This document shows, in pieces, positions 51,526 through 56,119 of a stretch of DNA of 56,119 nucleotides. The notes below the pieces were generated by a model, which was not told the origin of the DNA, searched no databases, and saw nothing but the letters and a program-made list of their open reading frames with translations. This DNA is from Rhizobium sp. BK418 (GTDB lineage: Bacteria; Pseudomonadota; Alphaproteobacteria; Rhizobiales; Rhizobiaceae): NCBI RefSeq assembly GCF_004341105.1, contig NZ_SLZK01000014.1, forward strand, positions 1 to 56,119. Direction: 5' to 3'. Made by a program: the position numbers and the translations under genes. Within the stretch, counting starts at the first letter, position 1; the number at the start of each line of letters is the position of its first letter.

Positions 51526-51548
51526 TTAATGAGATGCATGTCTCATAA
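51526..51548. promoter_or_regulatory. Inverted repeat, candidate TetR operator
   Basis: TTAATGAGA (51526-51534), TGCATG, TCTCATAA (51541-51548). The TGAGA/TCTCA arms form a perfect inverted repeat and lie between the divergent cupin and TetR genes, a classic place for TetR autoregulation. Confidence 0.7.
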
Positions 51549-51558
51549 TGAGGTGAAA

Positions 51559-52296
51559 ATGGACAGTCAAGAGAAAAGATTTGAGCGGGTAAACCAGAAG
51601 CGCCGTACGCGCAGTGAATTGCTGCGTGCAGCACGGCAGATCGTCGAGAAGGGCGGACATCCATCGGTGGCGGAGGTCGCCGATTTGGCCGGCATTTCAC
51701 GGGCCACCGCCTATCGCTACTTCTCGACACCTGATGAGATCATCCGAGAGGCGGTACTCGATGGGGTCGCCGACATCATCAGCATCGATCCGGCAGCTGA
51801 CGATGCGGGTGTCAAAGACGCCGAGGCGCGGATGGACAAGCTTATCGCCGACATCTTCCATATGATTTTGAACAACGAGAGCGTCTTCCGGGCGCTGCTC
51901 GGCAATTCCGTGACCGGCCAATCGCAGGTACGCCGCGGCGCCAGGCGTATTCCCTGGCTCAAGGAGGCGCTGTCGCCGCTCCAAGGGCGCATTGGCTCCA
52001 AACAACTCGACAAGCTCATTCACGCGCTGTCCTTGGTCACCGGGGTTGAGTCCGTGGTGGTGATGCGGGACATCTGCGAGCTCGAACCTGCCGAGGCCGA
52101 GATGATACTGCGCTGGACGGCAAAGGCCATTCTGAAGGCCGCCTTGGAAGAAAGTGATCCCAGTCCTTCCTTGACGAGTTCCTTAATTGCATCATCCGAA
52201 CCGAGTGACATGATCGGTGAAAATGATGGAGATCACTTGGATCAAGCGTCCACCAATTCCGCGTCGTTCCAGATTCTTAACCCGGCTCCGCGGTGA
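51559..52296 (+). CDS. TetR/AcrR-family transcriptional regulator
   Basis: About 245 residues: the TetR helix-turn-helix (SVAEVADLAGISRATAYRYFSTPDEI) followed by an all-helical ligand domain. ATG at 51559 with GAGG 5 nt upstream is preferred. ATG codons at 51529 and 51538 lie inside the operator. The C-terminal 40 residues (Ser/Asp-rich) are probably disordered. Its likely target is the divergent cupin gene and itself. Confidence 0.88.
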   Translation: MDSQEKRFERVNQKRRTRSELLRAARQIVEKGGHPSVAEVADLAGISRATAYRYFSTPDEIIREAVLDGVADIISIDPAADDAGVKDAEARMDKLIADIFHMILNNESVFRALLGNSVTGQSQVRRGARRIPWLKEALSPLQGRIGSKQLDKLIHALSLVTGVESVVVMRDICELEPAEAEMILRWTAKAILKAALEESDPSPSLTSSLIASSEPSDMIGENDGDHLDQASTNSASFQILNPAPR

Positions 52297-52899
52297 TGGT
52301 CGCGCGATCCCATCCACCGCCGCTCCACGCCGAAACAAACAAGATGCCGACCACTGCCTTTTCCTTGTGCCGGCGGCGCGCCTTTCGCAGATTCGGTGAG
52401 AGTGCCTGCCGGAGTTGATGCGGCTGAATATTTGCGGCAGCTTGAAAATCTCCCGGACCACATCAGTCGGCTTCGGGAACAAGGTGGCCCCGCGGAAACC
52501 TTCCGGCACCTCTCGCGCAGCTGTGGCACACAGGTCCACTTCTGGTGGTCTTGATAGCTGCATTCCTTTGGGTCACTCGGGTGCCTTGCCCGAACAAGAA
52601 GGCTCGTGACGCAGCCCACGCTCTATGTGCCGACGCTCGGGCCTGATCAAGGTCGCCGAGGGCGCTCAACCTCGAGGAAGGGAGCGACCCTCTCACCCCA
52701 CGCAAAACCGTCATCGCAGACAACGGCGGACGCTGCTGCGGCGGTTAGCGTATGTGGGGTGGCGAGCCGTAGATGGGATGCATAATGCTTCGCCACAAGA
52801 GCGGCGGTTCGCGCGGTACGGTAGCAGACGTAGGACCTCAAAACGTTGAAGTATAAGAGAATCCTTCCATATGTGAGGAAACCCTCAAGGATGATTTTC
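52297..52899. other. Intergenic region, nothing clearly coding
   Basis: About 600 bp without a recognisable gene. A minus-strand stretch (PPEVDLCATAAREVPEGFRG near 52490-52555) looks coding-like, but the frame is soon broken. Possibly decayed DNA. Confidence 0.4.
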
Positions 52900-53073
52900 A
52901 TGGTGAGCAGGATCAGAAAAACTCTGACCGTACAAGAACGCGCGGCAGCTTTTGAACATACTAGCAAGGTCGCAGCCGACGCCGCAGAAGAAGAGCGCCG
53001 TCTGCGCGAGGAGAAAAACGAACGACTCCGCAAGCTGAGGCGCGCGGGTAAAGACGTTTCGGGAGGCGCCTGA
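52900..53073 (+). CDS. Small charged helical protein
   Basis: A 57-residue frame (ATG 52900, AAGG 9 nt upstream) encodes a highly charged, probably coiled-coil protein (KVAADAAEEERRLREEKNERLRKL). No family recognised. Small helical proteins like this occur in rhizobia, often unannotated. Confidence 0.5.
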   Translation: MVSRIRKTLTVQERAAAFEHTSKVAADAAEEERRLREEKNERLRKLRRAGKDVSGGA

Positions 53074-53700
53074 GAGCATGTTTCATTTATTTCCTCTTAG
53101 AGTTGGATCCGCGCGTTGCCCACAGCTTGCTGCTTAACAAGCGCCATATTAGGAAAGCCATTGAGCCATCTACTGTAAACACACTGGCTTCTCGCATCGG
53201 GGAACTTCTCCATAACGATCGGGGATGGGAGAGTCGTCGTAATTCTTTCCCCGCTCGCGTAGGCGCTCATCAACTACACAGCGGTCGCCCACATGGCGTC
53301 CTCCGGCCGCCGGAAAACAAGCCGCACGATAGGCGCTCCGGCATTTCCGATGCCCCGCATTCACTTAGACGGAAGAGCCGGATATCTAGTACCCGATGGC
53401 ACAGACGTATTGAAAGTTTGGTTTGAGGAGCCCGCGTGGTCAAAACGCAAAAATATCCGAATGGCTTGAACGCGATCGTCTATCAGACAATTTTGATTCC
53501 GCGTTCGAGGCTCGGCACGATCGCCAGCGCGACTTCTTGATCGAGGCCGTATTCTGCAGGATCATCAGCCCAGATCTACGACTGAAAACAACGGGCAATG
53601 CTGAGTCCATTCCGCTGTCGGCCAATTGCGGACATGTCGGCGTGCCGCCACATCGCGTGGCCAGAGGAAGTCGGCGCTGGCCCTGTTGCGGCTTTCGACC
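53074..53700. other. Intergenic region, weak small frame only
   Basis: A 39-residue plus-strand frame at 53350-53469 (MPRIHLDGRAGYLVPDGTD) could be coding but has no good ribosome site. Nothing else was recognised. Low gene content, as in the debris zone at 46-48.5 kb. Confidence 0.35.
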
Positions 53701-54703
53701 TCAGGCGCTGACCAGACCAAGCCGGAACAGGCTTTCGGCGGTGGCAATGATCGCCCCTTCTCTCGACTGCGGAGCCCAGCCGAGAAGCCTCTCTGCCTTC
53801 TCGCCCGTCGCGTTCATGTCATAATTGAGCAATGGTACGACTGCTTTGAGCTGTTCGTTCGTCCGACTGGCGATGCGCACCTGCTCGTCGGGCCACACCT
53901 CGGTCGACACCTTTCCAGCCTTTTTACCGAAATGTTGCCGGAGCAGTTTGGCGATTTCGATCATCCACATGCTCTTGCCGACCGTGGCGAGAAATCGTTC
54001 TCCCCGAGCAGCAGGATCGGTCATGGCGCGCAGATGCAGATCGGCCACGTCCCGCACGTCCACGCAGCAGGAATTGACGTTCAGGCATCCCGGCTGCCCG
54101 TTCAGCATGTTGGTGATTAATCGGATGGAGTGGGAATAGTCCGGCCCCAGCACAGGTCCGTAGACGGCAACCGGATTGATTGCCGTCAGTTCGAGCTGCC
54201 CCCCCTCACGGGTGATGAAGTCCCAGGCGGCGCGTTCCGCAAGTGTTTTGGACTTCTGGTAAGGCGCAACATTGCCGGTCAGATCGCTCCAGTCCGTTTC
54301 ATCGAATGGCCTGCGATGATCAGGCCCATGTCCAACCCCGATAGCCCCGAAAGCCGATGTCGCGCGCTGCCCCTAGCACCCTGAGATTTCCCCCGACCGC
54401 CGGCTCGATCCAGTCCTCCTCACGGGTCTGATCGCCTGATGGAGTAGGAGATGCGCCATGCAGGACATAGGCGCAACCGGCAACGGCTTCCGGCCAGCCG
54501 CGATCGTCGGTTAGATCGGCTTCGACGAAAGAGAGCCGCTCGCCGGCCTCCACGCCGGCCTTGAGATGCTCCCGCACCTCGACCTCCCGTGCCAGGGAGC
54601 GGACGGTCGTGCGCACCCGATAGCCGGAATTCAGCAGCGCCAGCATGCAGTATTGCGCGATAAATCCGGTACCCCCGGTCACGAGCACAAGATCGTTGGT
54701 CAT
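53701..54703 (-). pseudogene. NAD(P)-dependent reductase (extended SDR) with internal deletion
   Basis: The gene begins well (ATG 54703, LVLVTGGTGFIAQYCM), runs to GAARDIGF, and then breaks. The next part continues in another frame: SAFGAIGVGHGPD, PFDETDWSDLTG, the active-site YQKSKTLAERAAW, INPVAVYGP, and then a clean C-terminus ending at 53701. A short out-of-frame deletion near 54355 removed the RVVLTS strand. Residues resemble dihydroflavonol-reductase-type carbonyl reductases. It diverges from an intact AraC gene that probably controlled it. Confidence 0.82.
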
Positions 54704-54829
54704 GTCATACCTCAAAGCATTCGATGTCGGGCCGCATGGGCGGCAACCGGTTGATAGCTTTCACCGTAGGGCGCGCTTTTCGAACTGTGGATGCTTGAAA
54801 ATGCGGATTACTAGCGCGATAGTACGGAA

Positions 54830-55810
54830 ATGCAGATTGATCCCTTCTCGGACGTACTGACCCTGACAAGCGCCGAAGCCGTCGTCACGGGTGGCTTCAC
54901 AGCCGGCGGCCCCTGGGCGATCCGTTTTCCGGCGCGGGAGAAAATCAAGTTCTTCGCCGTCGTGAAGGGACGCTGCTTGGTCACTCTCGACGGAGAGCCA
55001 GAGCCGGTTCTGTTCGAAACCGGCGACATCGGACTGTTGTCTGTACCGCGAGAGTTCGTCGTTGCCAGCGATCCCGGCGTCAAACCGGTCGGGGCTATGG
55101 AATTGTTCTCCGGCAATGGCCGGACGATGGCGACCCTCGGCGACGGCAATGACTTCGCCTATATCGGTGGCCATGTCCTCCTGGACCCTGTCCGCGGCAA
55201 GCTGCTTGTCGGTATATTGCCGCCATGGATTCATACGCGGGCGGCATCCCCTCATGCCGTGGTCTTCCGGTGGCTTCTCGACCGACTGATCGCGGAAAGA
55301 GATGCCGGGGAGCCGGGTGCAAGGCTCGCCTCGGCGCAGTTGACACAACTGCTGTTCATTCAGATTCTCCGCTCCTATTTAGACACCGCGAGGATAATAC
55401 CGTCCGGCTGGCTACGGGCGCTTGCCGATCATAGGATTGCACCTGCGCTGCGGCTGATGCATGGCGACCCCGCCCGGTCCTGGCATCTGGAAGAGCTTGC
55501 GAGAGCATGTGCGATGTCTCGGACATCCTTCGCGCTCCACTTCAGGACGGTCGCAGGCGTCGCGCCGCTGACCTATCTCACCGAATGGCGAATGCACCTT
55601 GCCGAACGCGCTCTGCGCGATGAGACAACGCCGGTCGCGGTGATCGCCGGATCGCTTGGATATGCGTCCGAGAGCGCCTTCAGCAATGCCTTCAAACGCA
55701 TCACGGGGTGTTCGCCGACAGGCTACCGTACCGCTTTGGGTGCTGCGGATCGCATGGGATCAAACAGCAGGCACTTGGATAAGGTCGCAGATACGATGCA
55801 GACACTGTGA
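54830..55810 (+). CDS. AraC-family transcriptional regulator with cupin sensor
   Basis: The 326-residue protein has an N-terminal cupin_6-type sensor domain (residues 10-180: GGPWAIRFPAREKIKFFAVVKG) and a C-terminal AraC DNA-binding domain with two helix-turn-helices (LEELARACAMSRTSFALHF, then VAVIAGSLGYASESAFSNAF). It diverges from the decayed reductase gene and has probably lost its main target. Proteins of this type activate reductases and efflux genes for reactive carbonyls. Confidence 0.9.
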   Translation: MQIDPFSDVLTLTSAEAVVTGGFTAGGPWAIRFPAREKIKFFAVVKGRCLVTLDGEPEPVLFETGDIGLLSVPREFVVASDPGVKPVGAMELFSGNGRTMATLGDGNDFAYIGGHVLLDPVRGKLLVGILPPWIHTRAASPHAVVFRWLLDRLIAERDAGEPGARLASAQLTQLLFIQILRSYLDTARIIPSGWLRALADHRIAPALRLMHGDPARSWHLEELARACAMSRTSFALHFRTVAGVAPLTYLTEWRMHLAERALRDETTPVAVIAGSLGYASESAFSNAFKRITGCSPTGYRTALGAADRMGSNSRHLDKVADTMQTL

Positions 55811-55969
55811 GCTCGCTTATCTCCATCGCCAATCTCCCGCCGCCACCGTTGCCCGTAACAGGTGGCATTGAGGCGGGATTATGCCTTAGAAGCTCGGCGA
55901 TTAATCCGACTGAGGGTCTCACCTTTGGCGCGAGCTTCTTGGCTCTTCCGCGCCATCGTGTTCCGCGTT

Positions 55970-56006
55970 AAGGCCGGTCACACCTACCGCACCAAAGACC
56001 GGCCTT
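55970..56006. terminator. Hairpin between convergent genes
   Basis: AAGGCCGGTC (55970-55979) and GACCGGCCTT (55997-56006) are perfect 10-bp inverted repeats between the AraC gene and the minus-strand gene at the right edge. No T tract, so it is a possible bidirectional terminator. Confidence 0.45.
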
Positions 56007-56011
56007 CCCCC

Positions 56012-56119
56012 TCACCTGCCCGGACGCGCGAGTGACCGCGCAATATCGATGATGTCATCACGGCCTGCGGTCGGATCCTCCCGGTTCCAGGCAAGACCAA
56101 GGCCGATCTTGAAATCGAT
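56012..56119 (-). CDS. C-terminal end of a probable LysR-family regulator (cut by window edge)
   Basis: The final 35 residues of a minus-strand gene remain (GLGLAWNREDPTAGRDDIIDIARSLARPGR, stop at 56014-56012). The DDIIDIARSL stretch also occurs in the LysR remnant at 46169-46400, which has a LysR-type helix. That suggests LysR, but so short a piece cannot prove it. Confidence 0.5.
   Translation of the reverse strand: MDFKIGLGLAWNREDPTAGRDDIIDIARSLARPGR

Noticed and set aside
1..56119. CRISPR array, tRNA/rRNA genes, plasmid replication genes or phasmid-like attachment sites
   Set aside because: No regularly spaced repeats, cloverleaf-type sequences, repABC-like proteins or integrases were recognised on reading both strands.

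Overview
The window reads as DNA from an alphaproteobacterium of the Rhizobiaceae (Rhizobium/Sinorhizobium/Agrobacterium type), most likely a plasmid, chromid or other accessory region. The evidence is GC-rich coding, HWE/HisKA_2 histidine kinases, DUF2934 and DUF1684 proteins, paired Ku genes, many SDR and ABC-transporter genes, and GGAAC-N16/17-CGTT promoters of the kind used by the alphaproteobacterial general stress sigma factor (EcfG/RpoE2). No tRNA, rRNA, CRISPR array or complete insertion sequence was recognised. This assignment rests on protein and promoter character only.

Layout. (1) 1-7.4 kb is a sensory and stress block: a DJ-1/PfpI protein, a single-domain response regulator, DUF1684 and DUF2934 proteins, a three-PAS HWE histidine kinase, and a LOV (blue-light) kinase whose ATP-binding domain looks degenerate, overlapping a receiver-only response regulator. 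(2) 7.7-25.0 kb, minus strand, holds a dipeptide-type ABC importer followed by a very compact set of catabolic genes: MFS transporter, dihydropyrimidinase-like hydrolase, SDR, epimerase, PuuE-like deacetylase/allantoinase, ThDP enzyme, dihydroorotase-like hydrolase, two more SDRs and a cupin. Start and stop codons overlap or nearly touch through most of it. A GlxA-type activator lies upstream. (3) 25.1-26.4 kb is a scar with a frameshifted hydantoinase C-terminus and a decayed GntR regulator. (4) 26.4-32.7 kb is a second catabolic unit: a GntR regulator diverging from ureidoglycolate-lyase-like, PuuE-like, amino-acid ABC (binding protein and two permeases, no ATPase), epimerase and SDR genes. 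Several are paralogues of genes in block 2.

(5) 33.0-35.2 kb carries two adjacent ku genes diverging from a small unknown gene, with overlapping divergent stress-type promoters. (6) 35.3-42.5 kb mixes intact genes (SDRs, MocR-type regulator, cupin, AhpD-like protein, nucleotidyltransferase-fold protein) with an SDR pseudogene, a GlxA pseudogene and an HD-domain fragment. (7) 42.9-48.5 kb has an AI-2E-family membrane protein with an extra cytosolic domain, a vapBC pair with a frameshifted toxin, and about 2.5 kb of gene debris (LysR and SRAP remnants). (8) 48.5-56.1 kb has an L,D-transpeptidase, a tiny membrane protein and an alpha/beta hydrolase each behind a stress-type promoter, a decayed DUF892 gene, a cupin/TetR divergent pair, a decayed reductase diverging from an intact AraC regulator, and the C-terminus of a probable LysR gene at the right edge.

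Two themes tie the window together. First, two related gene sets appear to import and break down a cyclic amide, ureide or hydantoin-like compound whose identity cannot be read from the sequence. Second, scattered general-stress promoters drive DNA end-joining and small stress genes, next to light- and PAS-sensing kinases of the families that commonly feed the general stress response.
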